Positions 20,789 to 31,638 of a DNA stretch of 64,000 nt are shown piece after piece. Positions within the stretch are counted from its first letter, which is position 1, and every line of letters starts with the position of its first letter. Both the position numbers and the translations under genes were made by a program. This DNA comes from Malaya genurostris (lineage: Eukaryota > Arthropoda > Insecta > Diptera > Culicidae), in contig NC_080571.1 in assembly GCF_030247185.1 (NCBI RefSeq), positions 110,009,128 to 110,073,127 of the forward strand, in the 5' to 3' direction. The notes under the pieces were generated by a model. It had not been told where the DNA came from and made no database searches. It saw only the letters and a list, made by a program, of their open reading frames with translations.

Positions 20789-23700
20789 CAAATAAACAAA
20801 TAAACAAATAAACAAATAAACAAATAAACAAATAAACAAATAAACAAATAAACAAATAAACAAATAAACAAATAAACAAATAAACAAATAAACAAATAAA
20901 CAAATAAACAAATAAACAAATAAACAAATAAACAAATAAACAAATAAACAAATAAACAAATAAACAAATAAACAAATAAACAAATAAACAAATAAACAAA
21001 TAAACAAATAAACAAATAAACAAATAAACAAATAAACAAATAAACAAATAAACAAATAAACAAATAAACAAATAAACAAATAAACAAATAAACAAATAAA
21101 CAAATAAACAAATAAACAAATAAACAAATAAACAAATAAACAAATAAACAAATAAACAAATAAACAAATAAACAAATAAACAAATAAACAAATAAACAAA
21201 TAAACAAATAAACAAATAAACAAATAAACAAATAAACAAATAAACAAATAAACAAATAAACAAATAAACAAATAAACAAATAAACAAATAAACAAATAAA
21301 CAAATAAACAAATAAACAAATAAACAAATAAACAAATAAACAAATAAACAAATAAACAAATAAACAAATAAACAAATAAACAAATAAACAAATAAACAAA
21401 TAAACAAATAAACAAATAAACAAATAAACAAATAAACAAATAAACAAATAAACAAATAAACAAATAAACAAATAAACAAATAAACAAATAAACAAATAAA
21501 CAAATAAACAAATAAACAAATAAACAAATAAACAAATAAACAAATAAACAAATAAACAAATAAACAAATAAACAAATAAACAAATACACAAATAAACAAA
21601 TAAACAAATAAACAAATAAACAAATAAACAAATAAACAAATAAACAAATAAACAAATAAACAAATAAACAAATAAACAAATAAACAAATAAACAAATAAA
21701 CAAATAAACAAATAAACAAATAAACAAATAAACAAATAAACAAATAAACAAATAAACAAATAAACAAATAAACAAATAAACAAATAAACAAATAAACAAA
21801 TAAACAAATAAACAAATAAACAAATAAACAAATAAACAAATAAACAAATAAACAAATAAACAAATAAACAAATAAACAAATAAACAAATAAACAAATAAA
21901 CAAATAAACAAATAAACAAATAAACAAATAAACAAATAAACAAATAAACAAATAAACAAATAAACAAATAAACAAATAAACAAATAAACAAATAAACAAA
22001 TAAACAAATAAACAAATAAACAAATAAACAAATAAACAAATAAACAAATAAACAAATAAACAAATAAACAAATAAACAAATAAACAAATAAACAAATAAA
22101 CAAATAAACAAATAAACAAATAAACAAATAAACAAATAAACAAATAAACAAATAAACAAATAAACAAATAAACAAATAAACAAATAAACAAATAAACAAA
22201 TAAACAAATAAACAAATAAACAAATAAACAAATAAACAAATAAACAAATAAACAAATAAACAAATAAACAAATAAACAAATAAACAAATAAACAAATAAA
22301 CAAATAAACAAATAAACAAATAAACAAATAAACAAATAAACAAAAAACAAATAAACAAATAAACAAATAAACAAATAAACAAATAAACAAATAAACAAAT
22401 AAACAAATAAACAAATAAACAAATAAACAAATAAACAAATAAACAAATAAACAAATAAACAAATAAACAAATAAACAAATAAACAAATAAACAAATAAAC
22501 AAATAAACAAATAAACAAATAAACAAATAAACAAATAAACAAATAAACAAATAAACAAATAAACAAATAAACAAATAAACAAATAAACAAATAAACAAAT
22601 AAACAAATAAACAAATAAACAAATAAACAAATAAACAAATAAACAAATAAACAAATAAACAAATAAACAAATAAACAAATAAACAAATAAACAAATAAAC
22701 AAATAAACAAATAAACAAATAAACAAATAAACAAATAAACAAATAAACAAATAAACAAATAAACAAATAAACAAATAAACAAATAAACAAATAAACAAAT
22801 AAACAAATAAACAAATAAACAAATAAACAAATAAACAAATAAACAAATAAACAAATAAACAAATAAACAAATAAACAAATAAACAAATAAACAAATAAAC
22901 AAATACACAAATAAACAAATAAACAAATAAACAAATAAACAAATAAACAAATAAACAAATAAACAAATAAACAAGTAAACAAATAAACAAATAAACAAAT
23001 AAACAAATAAACAAATACACAAATAAACAAATAAACAAATAAACAAATAAACAAATAAACAAATAAACAAATAAACAAATAAACAAATAAACAAATAAAC
23101 AAATAAACAAATAAACAAATAAACAAATAAACAAATAAACAAATAAACAAATAAACAAATAAACAAATAAACAAATAAACAAATAAACAAATAAACAAAT
23201 AAACAAATAAACAAATAAACAAATAAACAAATAAACAAATAAACAAATAAACAAATAAACAAATAAACAAATAAACAAATAAACAAATAAACAAATAAAC
23301 AAATAAACAAATAAACAAATAAACAAATAAACAAATAAACAAATAAACAAATAAACAAATAAACAAATAAACAAATAAACAAATAAACAAATAAACAAAT
23401 AAACAAATAAACAAATAAACAAATAAACAAATAAACAAATAAACAAATAAACAAATAAACAAATAAACAAATAAACAAATAAACAAATAAACAAATAAAC
23501 AAATAAACAAATAAACAAATAAACAAATAAACAAATAAACAAATAAACAAATAAGCAAATAAACAAATAAGCAAATAAACAAATAAACAAATAAACAAAT
23601 AAACAAATAAACAAATAAACAAATAAACAAATAAACAAATAAACAAATAAACAAATAAACAAATAAACAAATAAACAAATAAACAAATAAACAAATAAAC

Positions 23701-25400
23701 AAATAAACAAATAAACAAATAAACAAATAAACAAATAAACAAATAAACAAATAAACAAATAAACAAATAAACAAATAAACAAATAAACAAATAAACAAAT
23801 AAACAAATAAACAAATAAACAAATAAACAAATAAACAAATAAACAAATAAACAAATAAACAAATAAACAAATAAACAAATAAACAAATAAACAAATAAAC
23901 AAATAAACAAATAAACAAATAAACAAATAAACAAATAAACAAATAAACAAATAAACAAATAAACAAATAAACAAATAAACAAATAAACAAATAAACAAAT
24001 AAACAAATAAACAAATAAACAAATAAACAAATAAACAAATAAACAAATAAACAAATAAACAAATAAACAAATAAACAAATAAACAAATAAACAAATAAAC
24101 AAATAAACAAATTAACAAATAAACAAATTAACAAATAAACAAATAAACAAATAAACAAATAAACAAATAAACAAATAAACAAATAAACAAATAAACAAAT
24201 AAACAAATAAACAAATAAACAAATAAACAAATAAACAAATAAACAAATAAACAAATAAACAAATAAACAAATAAACAAATAAACAAATAAACAAATAAAC
24301 AAATAAACAAATAAACAAATAAACAAATAAACAAATAAACAAATAAACAAATAAACAAATAAACAAATAAACAAATAAACAAATAAACAAATAAACAAAT
24401 AAACAAATAAACAAATAAACAAATAAACAAATAAACAAATAAACAAATAAACAAATAAACAAATAAACAAATAAACAAATAAACAAATAAACAAATAAAC
24501 AAATAAACAAATAAACAAATAAACAAATAAACAAATAAACAAATAAACAAATAAACAAATAAACAAATAAACAAATAAACAAATAAACAAATAAACAAAT
24601 AAACAAATAAACAAATAAACAAATAAACAAATAAACAAATAAACAAATAAACAAATAAACAAATAAACAAATAAACAAATAAACAAATAAACAAATAAAC
24701 AAATAAACAAATAAACAAATAAACAAATAAACAAATAAACAAATAAACAAATAAACAAATAAACAAATAAACAAATAAACAAATAAACAAATAAACAAAT
24801 AAACAAATAAACAAATAAACAAATAAACAAATAAACAAATAAACAAATAAACAAATAAACAAATAAACAAATAAACAAATAAACAAATAAACAAATAAAC
24901 AAATAAAGAAATAAACAAATAAACAAATAAACAAATAAACAAATAAACAAATAAACAAATAAACAAATAAACAAATAAACAAATACACAAATAAACAAAT
25001 AAACAAATAAACAAATAAACAAATAAACAAATAAACAAATAAACAAATAAACAAATAAACAAATAAACAAATAAACAAATAAACAAATAAACAAATAAAC
25101 AAATAAACAAATAAACAAACACACAAATAAACAAATAAACAAATAAACAAATAAACAAATAAACAAATAAACAAATAAACAAATAAACAAATAAACAAAT
25201 AAACAAATAAACATATAAACAAATAAACAAATAAACAAATAAACAAATAAACAAATAAACAAATACACAAATAAACAAATAAACAAATAAACAAATAAAC
25301 AAATAAACAAATAAACAAATAAACAAATAAACAAATAAACAAATAAACAAATAAACATATAAACAAATAAACAAATAAACAAATAAACAAATTAACAAAT
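20789..25400. repeat. 4.6-kb octanucleotide array, (AAATAAAC)n, about 576 units
   Basis: The plus strand repeats AAATAAAC almost without interruption. The only phase change seen is a 1-bp deletion at 22,344-22,345 (CAAAAAAC). Substituted units are rare: ATACAC at about 21,586, 22,905, 23,017, 24,986 and 25,266; CAAGTAAAC near 22,973; AAGC at 23,555 and 23,571; AATTAAC at 24,112, 24,128 and 25,392; a G at about 24,908; ACACAC near 25,121; CATAT at 25,212 and 25,356. Variants are concentrated toward the right end. On the minus strand the unit TTTATTTG has no stop in any frame and each frame reads the octapeptide Phe-Ile-Cys-Leu-Phe-Val-Tyr-Leu, giving spurious open frames of up to 1645 codons. 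A single unit-like AAACAAATAAAC at 20,770-20,781 precedes the array. Confidence 0.95.
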
Positions 25401-25412
25401 CATAGCATGGCC

Positions 25413-25710
25413 CATTGATTGCTACTGCTATTGACAAATCTTTTAAGGAAACGAAAGTTGCAATTCGAGAAGAGCTCTCGACCTCTTCTCTGGAATTGTT
25501 AAAAGAAATGCGAAACTCTCAAAAACTCCTCAACATTAAGTATGTATGGCCGGGCCGAGGAGAAGTAATATTAATAAAAAAGGAAGACCATTCAAAAACG
25601 GAAAAAATCGCAATAAAATTGACCTAGATCGTATTAAAAACTTTTATAAATCTGCTGAATCAGTGTCTTCCTCCCCAGAATTAGTTGCTCCCAAACGAAA
25701 ACGAACTTGA
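25413..25710 (+). pseudogene. LINE ORF1 C-terminus (FP25K-like domain), frameshifted
   Basis: 25,415-25,620 reads IATAIDKSFKETKVAIREEL and then a KYVWPGRGEVILIKKEDHSK block. This matches the C-terminal domain of CR1/L2-group ORF1 proteins (pattern KYxWxRxGxIxxRKxE, related to the baculovirus FP domain). A +1 shift near 25,620 continues as IDLDRIKNFYKS and ends APKRKRT at a stop at 25,708-25,710. These ORF1 proteins bind LINE RNA. The N-terminal part is missing and the octanucleotide array stands in its place. ORF2 follows 128 bp downstream. Confidence 0.7.
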
Positions 25711-25838
25711 TCTCGAAGCCTGCAGTATGATTTTCATGTTTCTATGTTTTTTGTTTTTATTGTTAAATTTTATTTTCATATTTTTAATTTTTTTTTCTTT
25801 AAATCGTAATTTTTGTTGTTTTGTCTTCCTTTTTATAA

Positions 25839-26078
25839 ATGGATAATACGACGACAAATTACTTTCACGATAGTATTTATAGGTTCAACGATAACTACAG
25901 CAGTAATGACAAACATACACTTACGATTCTGCAGTGGAATGTGAGGGGTATTAACAATATTTCTAAATTTGACGAAATCTTAATGAACCTTGAAAATTTT
26001 AAAACTTCTATAGATATCATAGTAATCGGAGAAACCTGGCTGAAGAATGATAATTGTTCCCTCTACGAAATACCGCAT
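25839..26078 (+). pseudogene. LINE ORF2, N-terminal endonuclease part (5' of the insertion)
   Basis: The frame has LTILQWNVRGINN (motif for the Asn of APE-type endonucleases) near residues 29-41 and DIIVIGETWLK (catalytic Glu) near 61-71, and runs to SLYEIPH. It is then cut by a transposon and resumes at 27,296. Start ATG at 25,839. Confidence 0.8.
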
Positions 26079-26080
26079 TA

Positions 26081-27293
26081 AAGCTTGCTTCATTTGGAAT
26101 TGGAACAAACTTTTGCTCATATTGTGGCGCTCCTGGTGGACGGATTTCGAAGCTCTTGGCGCCCACGTGTCGGGAATTTTGTCAGCTTCACGTATGATTT
26201 TTGACATTCCGAAAATCGACTGTACTTTGTAAACAATCAACATGGAAGCCGAAAGAAGGAAAAAAAATTGTGCACAGTTATTTGGAAAATCCATTGTGGT
26301 CTGCATCTAGGCTAGCTAAACAGCTGAAATTGCCCAGAAATACCGTATGGCGCGTTATAAACGGTATAAGAAAACATTGACGACCGGAAATTGCGTGGTA
26401 AGATTTTGAAGACGATTAAGAGGAATCCTAATCTGTCGTACCGTGATTTGGTCAGAAAATTCGGTGCTGCCCATAGTACCGTGAGGAGAACTCGACTCAG
26501 GGAAGGAATCAAGTCGTATCGAGCTAGCAAACAGCCAAATCGGACCATGAAACAGAATAGTGTGGTCAAAATTCGTGCTCGGAAACTATATGACCAGGTA
26601 CTGACCAAGTTCAACGGGTGTCTTCTGATCGACGATGAAACCTGTGTCAAGGCTGACTTCGGTCATATCCCAGGTCAAAAATTTTACTTGGCAACGGCTC
26701 GGAGGGATGTTCCAGCCAAATTTAAATTTGTTTTTGCCGACAAATTTGACAGAAAATTTATGATTTGGCCGGGCATTTGCAGCTGCGGCAAAAAAACGAA
26801 AGTTTTCGTTACAAATAAGACAAATGACATCGGAACTATACCAAAAAGAGTGTCTCCAAAAACGAATTTTGCCGTTCATTCGATCCCACGTAATGTAATG
26901 TTTTGGCCAGATTTGGCAAGCTGTCACTACAGCAAAGCCGGTTAAGAATGGTATGCAGAGAAAGTGGTTCAGTTTGTTCCGAAAAACCTTAACCCACTCA
27001 ACTGCCCCCAGTTCCGCCCTATTGAGAAATACTGGGCAATCATGAAGAGGAGACTCAAGGCAAAGGAAAACGTTGTCAAAGACATCAATCAGATGACGAC
27101 CTGGTGGAATAAGATAGCTAAAACGATGGACGAAGAAGCTGTGCGCCGCCTACTGAGCCGTGTTACAGGAAAAATTCGAGAATTCCTTCAAAACCGTGAC
27201 GAATAATTTTATCCGTATTTTTTCTTAAAAGTATGAAGAAAACGCTACATTTGTATAAAAAAAGATCTTGAATACAATAATAAATAACTGAAA
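26081..27293 (+). mobile_element. ITmD37E (DD37E, Tc1/mariner superfamily) transposon inserted in the LINE
   Basis: TA at 26,079-26,080 and at 27,294-27,295 flank a 1213-bp insert. Removing the insert rejoins the LINE sequence at one TA, with the downstream NSSGGLAIY block then following after a further 1-bp frame slip. Terminal inverted repeats are weak by eye. Confidence 0.8.
26236..27206 (+). pseudogene. ITmD37E transposase pseudogene
   Basis: An N-terminal helix-turn-helix (SRLAKQLKLPRNTVWRVI) reads in one frame from about 26,300, with frameshifts near 26,250 and 26,385. The frame 26,391-26,945 continues with a second HTH (LSYRDLVRKFGAAHSTVRR) and the first catalytic Asp in CLLIDDETCVK. 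The second Asp is in MFWPDLASCHYS, then a TAA at 26,943-26,945, and in the same frame the Glu in QFRPIEKYWAIMKRRL. Exactly 37 positions separate the second Asp from the Glu, counting the stop, which defines the DD37E group known from mosquitoes. The broken frame means no active enzyme. Confidence 0.8.
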
Positions 27294-27295
27294 TA

Positions 27296-29790
27296 CAGGC
27301 ATTCTTTCTTTGTAGAGATAATTCCAGTGGAGGCTTAGCAATATATGATATGATATGCATAGACTAATAAAAAAATATACATTCGATGGATTTCATTATC
27401 TAAATATCGAATTATGTTTTAACGGACATTATTATGACATTCATGGTGTGTATCGTCCCCCTAGTTTTGACTTCAATAAATTTTCTGTCTATTTAGAAAG
27501 CTTGATGCGTTCTGTCCAACCGAAGCATACGTGTTTTATTGTAGGTGATATAAATGTTCCAATAAATCTCGTCAATACCAACATTGTGACGAGATATATG
27601 GCTTTGCTAGAGTCCTATGACTTTTCGTGTACAAATTGTTTTACAACCAGACCAATTAGCGATTTGATGACACTAACCGGATTAGTAACGACACAATATA
27701 TAATGAGTTAAGTGACCACTCTCTAATCTTAACGACCTTCAAATTATTTGTTGAGAGGGAACCAATGACCTTAACGAAAAAAAAAATTGTTAACAATCGT
27801 CAATTGAATCAAGAGTTCTTCAATTTCATTAATAACATTAATATCATAGACGACGTTGAAACTGTTCTACAAAATATAGTACATAAGAGAATAATTTCAA
27901 AAAAAGTTAAAATTAAAGGCTCTCATTGTCCATGGATGAATTTGGGTCTATGGACACTGGTAAAAATAAAACGTAATTATCTTCATCGTGTTAAAGCAAA
28001 CCCACAGGACCAACACCTTAAACAAATGCTATTACATATATCTAAAAAGATCGATATCATGAAAAGGAATAGCAAGAAAACATATTATGAAAACCTTATT
28101 ACAAAGACACCTCATTCAAAATTCTGGAGAATAATAAATAATAATTAAAAATACATTCGGAAAAACGAAAAAAAGTGACAAGATAAATTTGATTCACAAT
28201 GGTAACAAAATTAATGTAAACTCTGAAGTTTGTGAGATATTCAACAAATTTTTCTCTAATTTCGGCAAAGAATTAGCTGATAATATTCGTATAAACCCAA
28301 CTGTTTGTCCCACTGATAATGTTCGTCGTGTTAGTGACTCTATATTTCTACGTCCGTCATCTTCTAACGAAGTCATTCTACTGATACAAAATTTGGACAA
28401 TAGAAAGAGCAGTGGCCCCGACAACATCTCTGCAAGTGTGCTAAAAAGTAACCCTGTTATATTTTCTAGAATTCTCTCTCAATGTTTCAATGTAATTGTT
28501 CAGACTGGCTATTACCCTGACTGCCTCAAAGTGACTAAAGTTATTCCTGTTTACAAGTCTGGTGATCGTTATGATTGTAATAATTATCGTCCTATATCGA
28601 CTCTGTCTGTCTTCAACAAAATCTTTGAAAAACTATTGGTAAATAGACTCCTCTAATTTTTAAACAAACATAGTGTCCTTTATAAATTTCAGTATGGCTT
28701 TAGACAAGGTTCTAGCACACATACCGCTATCGTGGAATTAGTAGACAATATAATGAGCGAGATTGACCAAAAAAACATGATTGGTGCCTTATTTTTAGAT
28801 CTCAAAAAAGCCTTTGACACTTTGGATCACAGTATTCTCTTGGACAAACTTCAGTGCTACGGCATCAGGGGCATCGCGAACTCTATTATCAGTAGCTACT
28901 TGACGAACAGAAAACAATTCGTGTCCATCGAGGGCGACTGTAGCAATCTTGCTGCCATAAACATTGGAGTGCCACAGGGTAGCAATATAGGACCACTATT
29001 ATTTCTTTTGTATATTAATGATATAGGTAACCTGCAACTCACAGAGACTCCGCGGTTATTTGCCGACGACACAGCTCTATTTTATCCTAACAATGACATC
29101 AATGCTATTAAAAACTCAATGGAGAGCGATTAAAGTATTTTAGATCAATATTTTAGTACAAATTTATTATCCTTAAATCTTATAAAAACTAAATATATGA
29201 TTTTCCGGCCTATAAGGAAAATAATACCAATCCATCGTCATCCTAAATTAGGACATTATATTATTGAAAAAGTTGACTGTTTCAAATATTTGGGTGTATA
29301 TTTTGACCCCACGTTAACCTGGATTCACCATATTAAATCTACTGAAAAACATGTGGCATCCTACTGCGGTATTTTGTGGAGGGTCAAGTCATATGTTCCT
29401 AAGCGTGCACTTTTAAACTTTTATTTTGCTTACATCCATTCACAGCTCATTTATTTGGTATCGGTGTGGGGTCGCGCCGCTAGCTCTCATCTAAAAAAAA
29501 AAATCAAACTCTTCAAAACAGGTGTCTCAAAATCATCTTCAATAAACCCCTACTGTTTTAAAGCTTATTGTTATACTCCGATAATACCCATAACATCTTA
29601 CCTCTGGCATACTTATGTGATGTTCAAACATTACTGTTCGTTCATGATATCCTACACAACCCCTCAACTCACCATAATTTACAGTTTCCAACTTTAACTC
29701 ACTCTCGAACTACACGTCGTAGTAACAACCTGCTTCGCGTTCGAGCAGTCACAAACATTGGTCAAAGAAGGATTCTGCTGACACTGGGAT
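27296..29790 (+). pseudogene. LINE ORF2, rest of endonuclease and reverse transcriptase (CR1/L2-like), interrupted by stops
   Basis: After the transposon the endonuclease resumes: RDNSSGGLAIY (about 27,314), GVYRPPS (27,448), CFIVGDINVPINL, then a shifted frame corresponding to the SDHSLI block near 27,716. The linker follows (27,765-28,148). The reverse transcriptase runs from 28,189: KSSGPDNISASVLK, KVIPVYKSGDRYDCNNYRPI, then YGFRQGSSTHTAIVEL, ALFLDLKKAFDTLDH, GVPQGSNIGPLLFLLYIND, FADDTALF (catalytic box) and KYLGVYFDPTL. Stops lie in frame at 28,654 and 29,131, and a frameshift near 29,560 leads into the C-terminal RLT-like/NILPLAYLCDVQTLLFVHDI region, ending about 29,790. It is an old copy. 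Clade assignment (CR1/L2, possibly Crack or Daphne) is by motif only. Confidence 0.8.
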
Positions 29791-29794
29791 CACG

Positions 29795-29985
29795 TCACGA
29801 TTCGTCACGATTCGGCACGTCAGAAAAGACATTGCACTCCGTTGCAAAACAAAAAGTGTTCTGTAAGTAGCAGAAACTTTACGTCTGCTTAGCGGTTCAA
29901 ATTGAACTGCCGAGTTTAGCACTAAGCAGTTCAATTTGAACTGCTCTGCACTAATGAGTCAAAGACGAAACGTAAAAATAATACT
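29795..29985. repeat. Short repeat block with two 20-bp dyads
   Basis: AGCGGTTCAAATTGAACTGC (29,891-29,910) and the near-identical palindrome from 29,925 to 29,945 (arms AGCAGTTCAA/TTGAACTGCT) lie about 34 bp apart. Upstream is a small direct repeat, CACGATTCGTCACGATTCGG (29,797-29,816). It sits between the LINE end and a SINE. Confidence 0.6.
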
Positions 29986-30066
29986 AGGATCATTCCTAGT
30001 CGGGGCTCGAGAATACGACAACCGGCTTGTAAGATCAGCACTCTATGCATTAAACCGCCAACTCGG
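29986..30066 (-). mobile_element. tRNA-derived SINE head (truncated), minus strand
   Basis: On the minus strand it reads CCGAGTTGGCGGTTTAATGC, a CTTACAA anticodon loop (TAC, valine-type) and a degenerate B box ATTCTCGAGCCCCGACTAGG. It matches the SINE at 39,145-39,345. Confidence 0.6.
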
Positions 30067-30613
30067 GTAAATACGGTAACAATGAGTCGTTTTTGATTCT
30101 CGAATATGTCGGTATCAAAAGACCCAAATTTACACGATGTTTTCTAGATGTGTAGTCCGATGCTCGTTGCTTCTAGAGACCTCGGGTATCACTGCGTCTC
30201 CACGTTTATCAAAGGATAGGAGATGTATTAGTAGGGATGAAAGAAGATCTGGGATATGTCTCAGTAAACAATACGATTTGAATAGAAAGTTCTGTGCACG
30301 AAATAATAATCCTTCGGAATTCGTAAAACTTCAGATAGTCGGTTGTCAGAATTTCTGCTTCCTTTTTGTATTTACGCGTATTAAAAAGCGTACCATTTAT
30401 AATATTGAACCATTGTATTGAAACTTTCCTTGCAAACCAATATTTTGAAATTCCGAACGAATATTCATTCCATTCTAATACGCGATACGCTAATAAATAT
30501 TTTTTTATTCTATGATAGTGACTAGAGAAAAACAAAATTAAAATAAGTAATGTTAGTGAACCGTCTACTTCGCAAGCGTGTCAACAACTTTCAATTTTGA
30601 ATGAATGGAGGTG
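30067..30613. other. Unassigned sequence
   Basis: No gene or repeat recognised; the two overlapping open frames (30,137-30,421 plus and 30,209-30,535 minus) lack motifs. Confidence 0.3.
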
Positions 30614-31102
30614 TTCAATCTACTTGAAGTGTTTTTATATTTATCAGTTTTTATAAACAGTCAGTTATAATGAAGCTATGTCTAAAAAACCTGTTTTAAT
30701 CCACCTAGTGGTGTAATGATGCCTTTCTCATATCAATCATACTATCATATATAATACTGTGGTATTCTTCAAAATAATTCTCTGCGATTCTTGAAAGAAT
30801 AACCGAAATCGGTTTGTTTGACCGTCTACTGATAAAAACTATCCATTGGAAAAGATTTGAGGTCGATTTAGAATTTTTTTATAGGTTTTTCCCCATTTTC
30901 AGTGATGGTACACAATTTTTAACACACTTTACCCTTTATTTCCGGATCCGGAAGTCGGATCCGCATGAAATTCAGGAATTACGCATGGGACCACAAGACC
31001 TTTCATTTGAATCTAAGTTTGTGAAAATCGGTCGCGCCATCTATGACAAAAATTAGAACACATATTTTCTTTTTTTTTGCACATTTTACCCCATAACTCC
31101 CG
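30614..31102 (+). repeat. 489-bp direct repeat, left copy (long target duplication candidate)
   Basis: Matches 35,801-36,289 base for base wherever I compared, at a constant offset of 5187. It contains the 5' part of a family A element (AATCCACCTAGTGGTGTAAT at about 30,699). It ends exactly where the LINE begins. Confidence 0.85.
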
Positions 31103-31638
31103 GCCACTTTTTATTGGCTGCTCGGCCATCCATGGAAGTTGACCATCAATGTCAATTTCCCTCTCTGAGCAGCCTAGATAGCCGTGTAGTGTCGGTAGCG
31201 GTTTCCCAACTGGCTAAGAATAACGCTACGGTCCACCTGTACCGGTGGTATAAGTCCACCAAACAGGTAAGCCGTGTGGCATCCGGCGGAATTATTTTTT
31301 ACCAAGAATTGATCCACTGGTTTCCTGTTCCATGTCGTAAAAGGCCACAAAAATAGGAACTCCTAAGTCAAGGTGTATTTCCGTGCCGATGGCTGAATGG
31401 CTGCAGGAGGTTAAACAATGCAGTCGTGAACGGAATATCTTGGGATTTTCCCTTACTGTGTTAAGCGAAGCTCTGGCACAGTGGACGACTTCTTTCTTCG
31501 CAACTCGTGGGATTTTAATGATTAAAACATTTAAAAAAATCCTTACATGGTTCGCTATAGGCGATTATAAGCCAATATATTTGGTTTCTTGTAGTTGTTG
31601 TACGGTAAGTGCTGGAGGTGGAGTGTTTGTTACTTTAA

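Noticed and set aside
20789..25400. Array as telomere or centromere repeat
   Set aside because: The unit is not TTAGGG- or TTAGG-like, has no G-rich strand, and is embedded in ordinary transposon-rich DNA on both sides.
20445..25437. Very long minus-strand open frames (up to 1645 codons) encoding repeated FICLFVYL
   Set aside because: They arise because the reverse complement of an 8-bp repeat without stops is open in all frames. All three frames give the same octapeptide and the ends run into antisense LINE sequence.
30814..31056. 80-codon frame present identically at 36,001-36,243
   Set aside because: It is family A repeat sequence within the 489-bp duplication, not a duplicated gene.
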